NCBI RefSeq assembly: GCF_900116765.1
Contig: NZ_UETC01000011.1
Coordinates: forward strand, 59,842-123,841
Source: Jannaschia seohaensis
GTDB lineage: Bacteria > Pseudomonadota > Alphaproteobacteria > Rhodobacterales > Rhodobacteraceae
Reading direction: 5' to 3'
DNA: 64,000 nucleotides
Numbering within the stretch: the stretch's first letter is position 1; each line of letters starts with the position of its first letter. Below, in pieces: positions 26,532 to 35,203 of this stretch. Below the pieces are notes generated by a model, which was given only the letters and a program-made list of their open reading frames with translations, had not been told where the DNA came from and made no database searches. Made by a program: the position numbers and the translations under genes.

Positions 26532-27796
26532 CGCTCCACCTCCAGTCCCGAGGGCACGGCATCCGGCGGCCCGAGCCGCCCATGGCGGCTCGCCCCCCCT
26601 TCCAGCGCGCCCAGAAAGGCGACGAGATCGGCGATCTCCGCCTCGTTCAGCGCGACCGGTTCGATGGTGATCGTCGCCCGCACCCGCGCCATCTCCCGGC
26701 GGTCCTGCTGGATCACGAAGTCGATCGGTCGGAGCCAGTCCGCCGCGGGCAGCTTGGCCATCTGGGGCGTCCAGGCGTCCAGCGCCGCCAGCGGGTCCGC
26801 GTGATGGCGGATGATCCCCTCCAAGGTCGGGTAGGCGCCGTTATGGCCGTAGGGCGCGGTCAGCGTCACATTGCGCAGGCTGGGGGTCCGGAACTTGTAG
26901 GCATCCTCCAGATCGTCGGTCTCGGCCATTCGGCCCACATCGCGCGGCATCGGATCGAAGCGCCGCGTGCGGCCCGGGCCGAAAGGCGGCAGGCCCAGCG
27001 CGTGGAAGCCGTGATCGGTGAAGAGCGGCCCGGAATGGCAGGTGGCGCAATTGGCGCGCCCGAAGAACAGCTCGCGCCCGCGCTCCTGCGCCGGGGTGAG
27101 CGCGCCCTCTCCGGCGAGCCAGGCATCGTAGGGCGAATCCAGCGACCGCCACTCCGCGTTCATGAAATCTGCGAGCGCGATGGCGATATGCTCGATCCGC
27201 ACGCCCTCGGTGCTCTCCAGGTCGAAGGCCGCCACCAGCGCATCGCCATAGGCGGGGATGGTCCGCACCCGCTTGGCGAGGATCGGCCAGCCCAGGTCGA
27301 TCCGGTCCTGCACGGCGCCGATCACTTCGTTCTCGCCGGTGTTTCCGGCCATCTCGAACTGCGCCGTCATCGGGAAAAGGGCTTGCACGGTCAACAAGTT
27401 GGGCAGGCCGTCGGGCAGCCATTCCTCGGCCGGCGTGATCCAGCCGCGGCCATAGGCGTCCCCGCGCGAGATCCGCCCGTCATGGAAGAAGCTCTCGAAC
27501 TCCACCGCGCCCAGGTTCCAGAGCGCGGGCGCGTTGCGCGGCACCCGCTTGCGGATCGCGTCGGGCCCTTCGCCGGCCGTCCGCTTCGTTCCGACGCCGG
27601 CGCCGCCCTCCCCGATCCCGAGGCTGAGCCCGTCGGCCGAGAACGTGTCGTGGTGGTGGCAGGTCGCGCAGGAGATGTTGCGGTTGCCCGAGAGGATCGG
27701 ATCGTAGAACAGCAGCTGCCCGATCGCGGCCCTGTCCTCGCGGAAAGGGTGGAAGGCGACCTCTTCCGCCTTGGCAGGCGTCATCGGCCCGGCCAC
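26528..27796 (-). CDS. Diheme c-type cytochrome peroxidase / MauG-family protein
   Basis: About 418-422 aa. Two heme c motifs (numbered from ATG 27784): CATCH at 39-43 and CATCH at 246-250, in the order and spacing of the CcpA/MauG family; 'RTPSLRNVTLTAPYGHNG' is the usual C-terminal motif. It must be exported for heme attachment, yet only GTG 27796 or ATG 27784 are available as starts; both leave a poor signal peptide although HALLLALSVAG lies just upstream in frame. Start therefore uncertain. It heads the sugar operon, overlapping the kinase gene, and diverges from the Sel1 gene with about 21 bases between starts. Confidence 0.8.
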   Translation of the reverse strand: MAGPMTPAKAEEVAFHPFREDRAAIGQLLFYDPILSGNRNISCATCHHHDTFSADGLSLGIGEGGAGVGTKRTAGEGPDAIRKRVPRNAPALWNLGAVEFESFFHDGRISRGDAYGRGWITPAEEWLPDGLPNLLTVQALFPMTAQFEMAGNTGENEVIGAVQDRIDLGWPILAKRVRTIPAYGDALVAAFDLESTEGVRIEHIAIALADFMNAEWRSLDSPYDAWLAGEGALTPAQERGRELFFGRANCATCHSGPLFTDHGFHALGLPPFGPGRTRRFDPMPRDVGRMAETDDLEDAYKFRTPSLRNVTLTAPYGHNGAYPTLEGIIRHHADPLAALDAWTPQMAKLPAADWLRPIDFVIQQDRREMARVRATITIEPVALNEAEIADLVAFLGALEGGASRHGRLGPPDAVPSGLEVER

Positions 27797-27817
27797 ACTG
27801 AGCGCGAGGAGGAGCGC

Positions 27818-28288
27818 ATGAAACGGATTGCCTTGGCCCTGGCCCTGCTGGCCCTGCCGGCCGCCGCCGATATCGAGGAGGCGCGCGACCTGATGGAGGC
27901 GAACCGCTTCGAGGAAGCCTATGACGCGCTTTGGCCCGCCGCCCGTTCGGGAAATGCCGACGCGGAAGAACTGATCGGCGTGATGTACGCCCTGGGCCTG
28001 GGCGTGGAGCGCGACGAGATGCGCGCCTTCGACTGGTATCTGCGCTCGGCCATGAAGGGGCATCCGGGCGCGCAATCGGGTGTCGGCTGGTATTACGAGG
28101 TCGGCACGGGCATGCCCGCCCCGGACCTGGTGCGCGCCTATATGTGGTATGCTCTCTCGGCCATCGGCGGCGACCCGGACGCGGCGATCAGCCAGGAAGA
28201 AGTGGTCAAGAAGATGACGCCGGAGCAGATCGCCCAGGCCCATGCGATGGTCGACGACTACAAGGTCTGGATGTACCCGTTCCGCTAG
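27818..28288 (+). CDS. Secreted Sel1-repeat protein
   Basis: 156 aa; ATG after GAGGAGGAG. Signal peptide (about 1-18, ending PAAAD) then two to three Sel1-like helical repeats: 'GNADAEELIGVMYALGLGVERDEMRAFDWYLRSA' split in repeat units with A..L...Y..G spacing, 'GHPGAQSGVGWYYEVGTG'. Sel1 proteins are periplasmic adaptors for protein contacts. The start lies almost against the divergent cytochrome gene. Confidence 0.85.
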   Translation: MKRIALALALLALPAAADIEEARDLMEANRFEEAYDALWPAARSGNADAEELIGVMYALGLGVERDEMRAFDWYLRSAMKGHPGAQSGVGWYYEVGTGMPAPDLVRAYMWYALSAIGGDPDAAISQEEVVKKMTPEQIAQAHAMVDDYKVWMYPFR

Positions 28289-28360
28289 CCGCCTTAAGGA
28301 ATCCTTCAACCAAGCGCGATAGCCCGGTCGGGTCCTGTCCCCGCCAGAGATCGCGCGCCG

Positions 28361-29914
28361 ATGCCCAGATTCACCCGATCGCAGCCGCCGCAAACCGCCC
28401 CTGAGGTGTTCGCGATCTGCGCGCTGGACCTGGACGCGCATCTGACGACCGTCCTCTCCCAGGCCTTCGACGTCCCCGCCGCCGAGGTGCCGCGCCCGGT
28501 CTTCGACATGGCCCGCGCGCGGATCGAGGCAGCCTTCCTCGGCACGCCCGAAGAGCGGATCGAACATCAGGACAAGCTGGCCCGTCGCATGACCGATCGG
28601 GGCGAGAGCTTCGAGACCTATGCGGACACCCATCAGTTCCTCCAAACGCTCATGCTGGGCACGCTGTTGGAGCGGACGCAGCGCTTTCTCGGGCTGGGCG
28701 AAACGGGGGCCAGGATCTTCCTGGGCGCGATGAATGCGGACCTGATGGGCGTGATGCGCGCCTTCGGCCGTCTGGACGAAGCCGCCCGCGCGGCGGAGCG
28801 GCGGGCGCTCCAGGAGCGGCTGCGCGACGGGCTGGGCGCGGTGCTGCGCGCGGCACGGGCCGGGGACCTGTCCTGCCGGGTGGAGGGTCGGTTCGACGAC
28901 CCGGCACTGGCGGCGATCGGAACGGATCTGAACGCGCTCATGGACGCCTTGGGCGCGGGGCTGCGCGCGGCGATGACGGCGCTGCGGGCCCTGGCGCAGG
29001 GGCGGCTGGACGCCCGGATGGAGGGCGGGTTCGAGGGCGACTTCGCCGCGCTGCAGACGGATCTGGCGACCTCGATCTCGGCCATGGCCGAAACGATCTC
29101 GCGCATCCGCGACATCTCCCAGCAGATCGCGCGCGCGGCCGACGAGTTGCATCTCACCGCCGACGCTCTGGAGGACCGCGCAGGGGCGGAGCGGGACAAT
29201 CTCGACGTGCTCACCGATGGCGCAGGCGCCATGCGCGATGCGCTCGACGCCAACCGCGCCGCCGCGGAAGAGGCGGGCGAGGTGCTCCGCCTGCTCGGCG
29301 AGGAGGCGCAGCAGGCCGGCGCGGGTATCGCCGCCGTGGCGGAGGGGATGGGCCGGATCGAGGAGGGAAGCGCCTCGGTCCGCGAACTCGCCGATCTGAT
29401 CGACGCCATCGCGCACCAAACCCATCTGTTGTCGCTGAACGCCGCGGTCGAGGCCGCGCGCGCGGGCGATGCCGGGCGCGGCTTCGCCATCGTCGCGACC
29501 GAGGTCCGCTCCCTGGCGACGCGGGTGACGAAGGGGGCGGACGACATCCGCGCCCATGCCGAGGAGAACGCCGAGCAAGTCCTGCGCAGCCGCCGCATGA
29601 CCGACGACACCGGCGCCGCCCTGTCGAAGCTGCGGGAGCGGCTGGTGGAGATCGGCCATGTCGTCGACGGCATCACCCGCTCGGGCGAGGCGCAGGCGGA
29701 CCGGTTCGGGGTCATCGAGCAGACGGTGGAGGCCATGTCGGATCTGGTCGAGCGCAATGTCGAGGCGTCCCGGGGCGGGGTCGCGTTGGCGCAGGGGCTG
29801 GCCGACGCCACGCGCGATCTCTCCGACTTGGTGGAGAGTTTCGAACTGGCGGAGGTCGCCCCCCCGGCGGACGCGAGAGAATCGGAGGAAAAGGGCGACA
29901 TCTGGGCCGCCTGA
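28361..29914 (+). CDS. Soluble methyl-accepting chemotaxis protein
   Basis: 517 aa without membrane segments. Residues about 20-140 form a helical N-terminal domain of size and pattern compatible with a divergent protoglobin or other sensor (not certain). Two HAMP-like repeats follow (about 155-200 and 203-245; '[13 protein letters not shown]', '[13 protein letters not shown]'), then a long coiled coil with the receptor hairpin tip around 348-385 ('[20 protein letters not shown]', '[14 protein letters not shown]'). It would signal to CheA/CheW from the cytoplasm. No che genes nearby. Confidence 0.88.
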   Translation: MPRFTRSQPPQTAPEVFAICALDLDAHLTTVLSQAFDVPAAEVPRPVFDMARARIEAAFLGTPEERIEHQDKLARRMTDRGESFETYADTHQFLQTLMLGTLLERTQRFLGLGETGARIFLGAMNADLMGVMRAFGRLDEAARAAERRALQERLRDGLGAVLRAARAGDLSCRVEGRFDDPALAAIGTDLNALMDALGAGLRAAMTALRALAQGRLDARMEGGFEGDFAALQTDLATSISAMAETISRIRDISQQIARAADELHLTADALEDRAGAERDNLDVLTDGAGAMRDALDANRAAAEEAGEVLRLLGEEAQQAGAGIAAVAEGMGRIEEGSASVRELADLIDAIAHQTHLLSLNAAVEAARAGDAGRGFAIVATEVRSLATRVTKGADDIRAHAEENAEQVLRSRRMTDDTGAALSKLRERLVEIGHVVDGITRSGEAQADRFGVIEQTVEAMSDLVERNVEASRGGVALAQGLADATRDLSDLVESFELAEVAPPADARESEEKGDIWAA

Positions 29915-29915
29915 C

Positions 29916-29939
29916 GGGCCGGGCGCGAACGCCCGGCCC
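29916..29939. terminator. Hairpin between convergent chemoreceptor and dctP genes
   Basis: Ten-base arms GGGCCGGGCG and CGCCCGGCCC around CGAA, immediately after the chemoreceptor stop and 10 bases from the dctP stop. No U tract; serves both strands by position. Confidence 0.6.
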
Positions 29940-29948
29940 GGGTTCAGA

Positions 29949-31019
29949 TCAGTTCAGCTCCGCGTCGCGGCGGGCGTTGATCTCGGCCTCGGCCTCTTCG
30001 ATGGCCGCGCGGAAGTTGGCGAGCATCTCCTCGCCGCCATCCACATTGTTCGCGAACCAGTCGTAGACGGGGGCCGCGGCGTCCTGGAAGGCCTGCTTCT
30101 GCTCGGGCGTGGGCACGTAGAGGTTGCCGCCGCCGGCCACGAACTCCTCATAGGCCTGGATCGACTTGCGCTTGGGCGAGGCGAAGGTGGCTTGCTGGAG
30201 CGCAGAGAAACCATCGACGATCACGCGCTTCATCGCGTCGTCCATCTCCTGGAACTTCTGGTTGTTCATCACCCAGATGGCGGCCATGTAGGCGTGCCCG
30301 TCCAGGGTGACGTATTGCAGGCCCGCATCCGGGAACTTCATCCCCATGATATCGGTGATGCCGTTCTTGGAGCCCTCGACGACGCCCGTCTGGAACGAGG
30401 TGAACAGCTCGGGCCACGGGATCGGCGTCGGCGAGGCGCCCAGCGCGCGAACCAACTCCTGCGGGAGGTCGGCCACGACGGTGCGGATCTTCAGACCGGC
30501 CAGATCCTCGGGATTTTCGACCGGGCGCACGGTGTTGGCAAAGTTGCGCCAGCCGCCGGTATTGCCCACGGTCATGATCCGGATGGTGTCGCCGGAATCC
30601 TCCAGCGCCTTCGCCCGCAGCTGCGCGACCAGATCGGTGCCCGTCAGCACCTCCTCGGCGATGCGGTCATCGGCCATCAGGTAGGGCAGGTCGAAGATCT
30701 GGACGTAAGGAAAGATCCCCGCGGCGCCGCCCGAAGTGGTCACGAAGATGTCGATGGAGCCGTCGGCCACGCCCTGAAGGCACTCCGCCCCGTTGGAGCA
30801 GAGCTGCGTGCCGATGAACAGCTCGACGGTGATCGCGCCGTTCGAGGCGTTCTCGACATAATTCTTGAACACGACGAGGCCGTCATAATCCTCGTCGTTC
30901 TCGTTGGAGTTCGCCGTGGCGCGCAGATTGATCGTATGCGCGTCTGCCCAGGCCGCGGCGCCCGGCAGCGCGACGAGCGCGGCCAGAGCCCCGGCCTTGA
31001 GCATGGATGCGAGTTTCAT
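29949..31019 (-). CDS. dctP: TRAP transporter substrate-binding protein (DctP family)
   Basis: 356 aa; ATG after GAGGAAAG. Signal peptide ends near AWADA (25). The DctP fold is shown by 'GGWRNFANTVRPVENPEDLAGLKIRT' blocks and 'WVMNNQKFQEM'; the carboxylate-binding Arg would be in 'LAGLKIRTV'. It captures an organic acid in the periplasm for the DctQM permease encoded upstream on the same strand. Separated from the cytochrome gene by 196 bases with a hairpin, so it may be expressed more strongly or separately. Confidence 0.9.
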   Translation of the reverse strand: MKLASMLKAGALAALVALPGAAAWADAHTINLRATANSNENDEDYDGLVVFKNYVENASNGAITVELFIGTQLCSNGAECLQGVADGSIDIFVTTSGGAAGIFPYVQIFDLPYLMADDRIAEEVLTGTDLVAQLRAKALEDSGDTIRIMTVGNTGGWRNFANTVRPVENPEDLAGLKIRTVVADLPQELVRALGASPTPIPWPELFTSFQTGVVEGSKNGITDIMGMKFPDAGLQYVTLDGHAYMAAIWVMNNQKFQEMDDAMKRVIVDGFSALQQATFASPKRKSIQAYEEFVAGGGNLYVPTPEQKQAFQDAAAPVYDWFANNVDGGEEMLANFRAAIEEAEAEINARRDAELN

Positions 31020-31110
31020 GTCTTTCCTCCCTCTGGGCGCATCCCAACGATGCCCCCGTTCTCGCCGCAAACCGCGGGTGTCCCCCCGCGCATTCGGCCT
31101 TTCCCAGTCC

Positions 31111-31133
31111 GAGGCGGCCGATCCGGCCGCCTC
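31111..31133 (-). terminator. GC hairpin between cytochrome c and dctP genes
   Basis: Perfect ten-base arms GAGGCGGCCG (31111-31120) and CGGCCGCCTC (31124-31133) with a 3-base loop. No T run follows on the minus strand. Could be a partial terminator or a 5' stabiliser of the dctP message. Confidence 0.45.
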
Positions 31134-31215
31134 CCTTCTCGAACGGGGGCACCTGGCGCGATGCCCCTGCTTGCGTCCATCGCCCGAGGGCGAAGGAAAG
31201 CGCCTCTGCCCACCG

Positions 31216-31794
31216 TCACTCCGGCGGCGTGATCTCCAGCACGATCTCGGCGTACCAGTTGGCCACCTCGCGGATCTCCTCGTCGGTCAGGTCCGCGGCG
31301 ATGCCGGACATCACCTCGTGTTCCCTCCGACCGCTGCGGAATGCCTTGAGCTGGGTGTCGGTGTAGACGTTGACCTCCCCCGCGAGGTTGGGCGCGTCCG
31401 GCACGACGGCCAGTCCGTTCACCCCGTGGCAGCCGGCACAAAGCTCCGGCGCGTCGTCCTCCGAGACCCCCTCGGGCAGGGTGGCGACGACATCATGGGC
31501 GGCGTACCAGGCGGAAACGTCGGCGATCTGTGATTCCGAGAGGCCGCCCGCGACGATACTCATCATCTCGTGCTCGCGCGCGCCGGTCTTGAAGGCCATA
31601 AGCTGCGCGGCGAGATACTCCGCCGGTTCGCCGCCGATATGCGGCGCGATGGGGATGGCGGCATAGCCGTCCAGCCCGTGACAGGTACGGCACATATTCG
31701 CCACCTGCCGACCCGCGGCCGGATCGCCGGCCTGGGCCGGGATGCCCCCGGCGAGCGTGAGCCCGCCGAGGATCAGTGTGAGGGGTCGGATCAT
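31216..31794 (-). CDS. Diheme cytochrome c (c4-like)
   Basis: 192 aa from ATG 31794, overlapping the sugar dehydrogenase stop (ATGA). Signal peptide (1-22, PAQA). Two homologous class I halves: C35-R-T-C38-H39 and C119-A-G-C122-H123, each followed by a conserved Met region ('KTGAREHEMMSIV', 'RSGRREHEVMSGI'). This is the tandem layout of cytochrome c4. Most likely takes electrons from the periplasmic dehydrogenase encoded just upstream and passes them to the oxidase chain. Confidence 0.88.
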   Translation of the reverse strand: MIRPLTLILGGLTLAGGIPAQAGDPAAGRQVANMCRTCHGLDGYAAIPIAPHIGGEPAEYLAAQLMAFKTGAREHEMMSIVAGGLSESQIADVSAWYAAHDVVATLPEGVSEDDAPELCAGCHGVNGLAVVPDAPNLAGEVNVYTDTQLKAFRSGRREHEVMSGIAADLTDEEIREVANWYAEIVLEITPPE

Positions 31795-33056
31795 CCGTCC
31801 TCGCTCGGGTTGTAGGCGATCCGCCAGATCGCGCCCGCGAAGTCGTCCGACACCAGCATGGAGCCGTCCGGGAGGAACTCGATATCCATCGGGCGCCCGC
31901 GATATTCGCCGGTGTCCTCGTTGAGCCAGCCATCGGCGAAGACCTGGGCCCCGACCGCATCGCCCGTCTCCGGGTCGAGCGCGGTGAACATCACCCGCGC
32001 GCCCACGGGCGTCGTGCGGTTCCACGATCCGTGCTGCGCCCAGAAGATGCCGCCGTGATACTGCTCGGGGAACGAGTCGTCGTGGTAGAAGCGCATCCCT
32101 AGATCCGCGGCATGGGCCGTGAGCTCAAGCTGCGGCTCGATGAATTCCACGCCCTCGGGACGGGGATGCTCGCTCTCCGATACGATCTCGACGCGCGAGT
32201 TCGTCCAGGGGAAGCCGAAATGCTGGCCCGCCGCCGTCTGGCGGTTCAGCTCGCCCGGCGGGATGTCGTCGCCCATGCCGTCGACCTGGTTGTCGGTCCA
32301 CCAGAGTTCGCCCGTCGCCGGGTTGAAGTCCTGGCCGACCGAGTTGCGCACGCCGCGGGTATAGACCTCGCGGCCCGATCCGTCGGTGTTCATGCGGATG
32401 ATGCCGCCGATGCCGATCTCGTCATACATCTCGATCTTGTCGACCGGCTGCACGTTGTGAGGTTGACCGAGCGAGACATAGAGCATGCCATCCGGACCGA
32501 TATCGCAGACCCGGGCGGAGTGGTTGAAGCTCTCCTCCTCCGGCGGGATCAGCTCGCCCTGCGCAACCACCGTGCCCACCGCGATGTCCGGGCTCTCGAA
32601 GAAGAACTCGGCGGCCGGGAATACCAGGATGCGGTTCCGCTCGGCGATGTAAAGGAACCCGTCGGGCGAGAAGCAGGGCCCGTTCGGAATGTCGAACGAC
32701 ACCGACGGCGCGAAGTCCTTCACCTCATCGGCGACGCGGTCGCGGTCGCGGTCGACGATCGACCACACCTTGTCCTTGCGCGTGCCGGCGAAAAGCACGG
32801 TGCCCTGCGGCGCCATGGCCATGGACCGCGCATCGGGCACGACGGCGTAGAGGCTGACCTCGAACCCGTCGGGCACGTTGATATGCGGGACGATGTTCCG
32901 AAGGGCCTCGGCCCGGTCTCCCTCCTGATCGATATAGGTGAAGGTCGCATCCGTCCGCTGCATGTTGGACAGCTTGTCCATGTTGTCCTGAGCCAGGGCC
33001 GGCGCGGCCAGGGCCGTCGTCGCCGCCAGAACAGTCAGCATGTGGGATCTAGTCAT
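31791..33056 (-). CDS. Periplasmic PQQ-dependent sugar dehydrogenase (soluble GDH / sorbosone dehydrogenase family)
   Basis: 421 aa; ATG with GGGAGG nine bases upstream. Signal peptide 1-22 (APALAQ). Six-bladed beta-propeller repeats with 'GTRKDKVWSIVDRD', 'NGPCFSPDGFLYIAERNRI', 'LYVSLGQPHN', 'RGVRNSVGQDFNPATGELWWTDNQ', the last being the usual PQQ/Ca site region. It would oxidise an aldose to lactone in the periplasm. Operon with TRAP permeases and cytochrome c suggests the acid formed is then imported. Confidence 0.85.
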   Translation of the reverse strand: MTRSHMLTVLAATTALAAPALAQDNMDKLSNMQRTDATFTYIDQEGDRAEALRNIVPHINVPDGFEVSLYAVVPDARSMAMAPQGTVLFAGTRKDKVWSIVDRDRDRVADEVKDFAPSVSFDIPNGPCFSPDGFLYIAERNRILVFPAAEFFFESPDIAVGTVVAQGELIPPEEESFNHSARVCDIGPDGMLYVSLGQPHNVQPVDKIEMYDEIGIGGIIRMNTDGSGREVYTRGVRNSVGQDFNPATGELWWTDNQVDGMGDDIPPGELNRQTAAGQHFGFPWTNSRVEIVSESEHPRPEGVEFIEPQLELTAHAADLGMRFYHDDSFPEQYHGGIFWAQHGSWNRTTPVGARVMFTALDPETGDAVGAQVFADGWLNEDTGEYRGRPMDIEFLPDGSMLVSDDFAGAIWRIAYNPSEDG

Positions 33057-33169
33057 GTAAGGTCCTCCCTTGGTGCGGGACCTCGCATCACCCCTCCTCC
33101 GAGGCGCGAGGCCCGGACCCAGAGCCTGACCGTTTCTCTCATGGCAAGTCAACGGCTTCCGCATCGCCA

Positions 33170-34462
33170 TCACAGGAACCCGAAGAAGCGCGGCAGGGCG
33201 AGGGAGATCGGCGGCACGTAAGTTATTAGGAATATCACGAGGATCTCGACGGCCAGGAAAGGCAGGATCGCCTTGGCGATGGTTTCCACCCGTTCCCCCG
33301 AGACGGAACTCGCAACGAAGAGCACAAGCCCCATTGGCGGTGTCGCCAGCCCCACCGTCAGGTTGACGGACATGATGATGGCAAAATGCACCGGGTCGAC
33401 GCCAAGCTCGACGAAGATCGGTCCCAGGATCGGCCCGAGGATGATGATCGCGGGCCCCGCATCCAGGAACATGCCGACGATAAACAGCAGCAGGTTGATC
33501 AGCAGCAGCAGGACCAGCGGGTTCTGCGACAGCGACAGGATGAACTCCGCCAGCGCCTCGGGCGCGTGGCTCAGCGCGACCACAGTCTTGAACGCCAGAG
33601 CCGCGCCGACCAGCAGCAGCACCACCGAAGAGATCAGCGCCGCCTTGCCCAGGATGTCCGGCAGGTCGCGCCAGGACATCTCCCGCAGGATGAAGAGCGA
33701 GACGAGCGCGGCGTAGGCCACGGCCACCGCAGATGCTTCGGTCGGAGTGAACCAGCCCAGCAGGATGCCGCCCAGGATGATGACCGGCGTCATAAGGGGG
33801 AAGAACGCCTTGAGAGAGGCCCGCCCCTTTTCGGGCCAGGTGGCGCGGCGCTTGAGCGCGGGCATCGCGTCCGGGTTGCGGCGGGCGATGATGTTGGTGA
33901 CGATCATCAGGCCGATGCCGACCAGGGCACCGGGGATGATCCCGGCGAGGAACAGGGCGGCGACGGACTGCTCCATCACGTAGGCGTAGATGATCATGAT
34001 CCCCGAGGGCGGGATAATCGGCCCGATCACGCTCGACGCCGCGGTGACGGCGGCGGCGAAGCGGCGGGTGTAGCCCTCCTTCTCCATGGCGGGGATCAGC
34101 ATCGACCCCAGCGCCGAGGTGTCGGCCACGGCCGAGCCCGACAGACCCGCGAACAGCATCGACGACAGGATGTTCACCTGCGCGAGCCCGGCGCGGAAAT
34201 GGCCGACGCAGGCCTGCGCGAATTCGACGAGACGCAGGGTGATCCCGCCCCGGTTCATCATCTCACCCGCCAGCATGAAGAATGGGATCGCCATCAGCGG
34301 GAAGCTGTCCATCCCGTTATAGGTATTGCGGTAGAGCAGGACGAAGTCTTTGGCATCGCCATTGAGCCAGAGCATCACCCCGGGCGCGGCCAGAAGCGCG
34401 AAGAAGACCGGCAGCCCGACCATCAGGAGCAACAAGAAGAGCGGCAGGAACCAGACTAGCAC
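33170..34462 (-). CDS. dctM: TRAP transporter large permease (DctM)
   Basis: 430 aa, about 12 membrane helices. Conserved 'FFMLAGEMMNRGGI', 'GLSGSAVADTSALGSMLIPAM', 'IGPIIPPSGIMIIY' and 'TPTEASAVAV' match DctM. It is the sodium-driven transport subunit working with DctQ and DctP. Preceded by dctQ (76-base gap) and followed by the PQQ dehydrogenase (113 bases). Confidence 0.93.
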   Translation of the reverse strand: MLVWFLPLFLLLLMVGLPVFFALLAAPGVMLWLNGDAKDFVLLYRNTYNGMDSFPLMAIPFFMLAGEMMNRGGITLRLVEFAQACVGHFRAGLAQVNILSSMLFAGLSGSAVADTSALGSMLIPAMEKEGYTRRFAAAVTAASSVIGPIIPPSGIMIIYAYVMEQSVAALFLAGIIPGALVGIGLMIVTNIIARRNPDAMPALKRRATWPEKGRASLKAFFPLMTPVIILGGILLGWFTPTEASAVAVAYAALVSLFILREMSWRDLPDILGKAALISSVVLLLVGAALAFKTVVALSHAPEALAEFILSLSQNPLVLLLLINLLLFIVGMFLDAGPAIIILGPILGPIFVELGVDPVHFAIIMSVNLTVGLATPPMGLVLFVASSVSGERVETIAKAILPFLAVEILVIFLITYVPPISLALPRFFGFL

Positions 34463-34538
34463 GACGCGCTCTCCTTCGCGGACTGGGTGGGATCAGACGT
34501 GACGCCGAACGGCAGGGCGGCGGAGCTTTGGGCGCGCA

Positions 34539-35117
34539 TCATTCCGCCCCCACCGTCGACGCCTCGGGAATGACCGGCAGATCGTTCCCGGCGCCTGCCA
34601 TGACCGCGATCTGGCGCAGGATCAGCTCCACCGTCACCGAGACCATCATGGCCAGTCCAACGACAAGCGAGGCCATCATCCACGAGCGGGGCATCTTCAC
34701 CCAGCCCTCGAGGGTCGGATAGTAAAGCGACGATGTCTTGAACCGGCCGGAAAAGCCCGTGACCTCGGCAAAGCCGATCTTGACCCCAACGACCAGCACG
34801 ACCAACGACAGCAGAAGCAGGAACAGCGTCAGCAGGCCGCCAGCGATGCGCGGCAGGACGAGCTGGATCATGTCGATAGCGACGAAACCGCCCCGCCGCA
34901 GGCCCGTCGGCGCCACCACCATCAGCCACAGCATCAGAAAGCGCGCCGCCTCCTCGGGCCAGGGCAGCGGGTTCGAAAGCACGTAGCGCCAGAAGACCTG
35001 CACGAGGATGAAGACGACCATCAGCGCCATGCAGACGATCCCGACCCCGCGCCCGAGCGTGAGCACAGGCGCGTTGACCAAGGCGAGCACGCGCGCGCCT
35101 GTGACATGCCAAGCCAT
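34539..35117 (-). CDS. dctQ: TRAP transporter small permease (DctQ)
   Basis: 192 aa with four predicted membrane helices and the conserved 'VFWRYVLSNPLPWPEEAARFL' block ending in W..E. Forms the complex with DctM. First structural gene after the DeoR regulator and its operator; the upstream 86 bases carry the promoter described at 35168-35196. Confidence 0.9.
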   Translation of the reverse strand: MAWHVTGARVLALVNAPVLTLGRGVGIVCMALMVVFILVQVFWRYVLSNPLPWPEEAARFLMLWLMVVAPTGLRRGGFVAIDMIQLVLPRIAGGLLTLFLLLLSLVVLVVGVKIGFAEVTGFSGRFKTSSLYYPTLEGWVKMPRSWMMASLVVGLAMMVSVTVELILRQIAVMAGAGNDLPVIPEASTVGAE

Positions 35118-35167
35118 GAGACCTCCCTGTTCGCGCGGACTTTCGATCTCGCGCGCCTCCAGCTTCG

Positions 35168-35196
35168 ACCCTTTCGAAATCGAAAGCGTGTGTCAA
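35168..35196 (-). promoter_or_regulatory. Promoter of the TRAP/PQQ-dehydrogenase operon with embedded operator
   Basis: Minus strand: -35 TTGACA (35196-35191), then exactly 17 bases, then a weak -10 AAGGGT (35173-35168). The 16-base inverted repeat CTTTCG-AAAT-CGAAAG (35171-35186) fills the spacer and the -10 edge, the ideal place for repression. Another CTTTCG half-site is at 35140-35145. Confidence 0.6.
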
Positions 35197-35203
35197 GCGC
35201 CGA

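Noticed and set aside
26528..29659. Very long minus-strand open frame (over 1000 codons) including the diheme cytochrome
   Set aside because: Beyond about 27.8 kb it is the antisense shadow of the Sel1 and chemoreceptor genes; only the cytochrome part has motifs.
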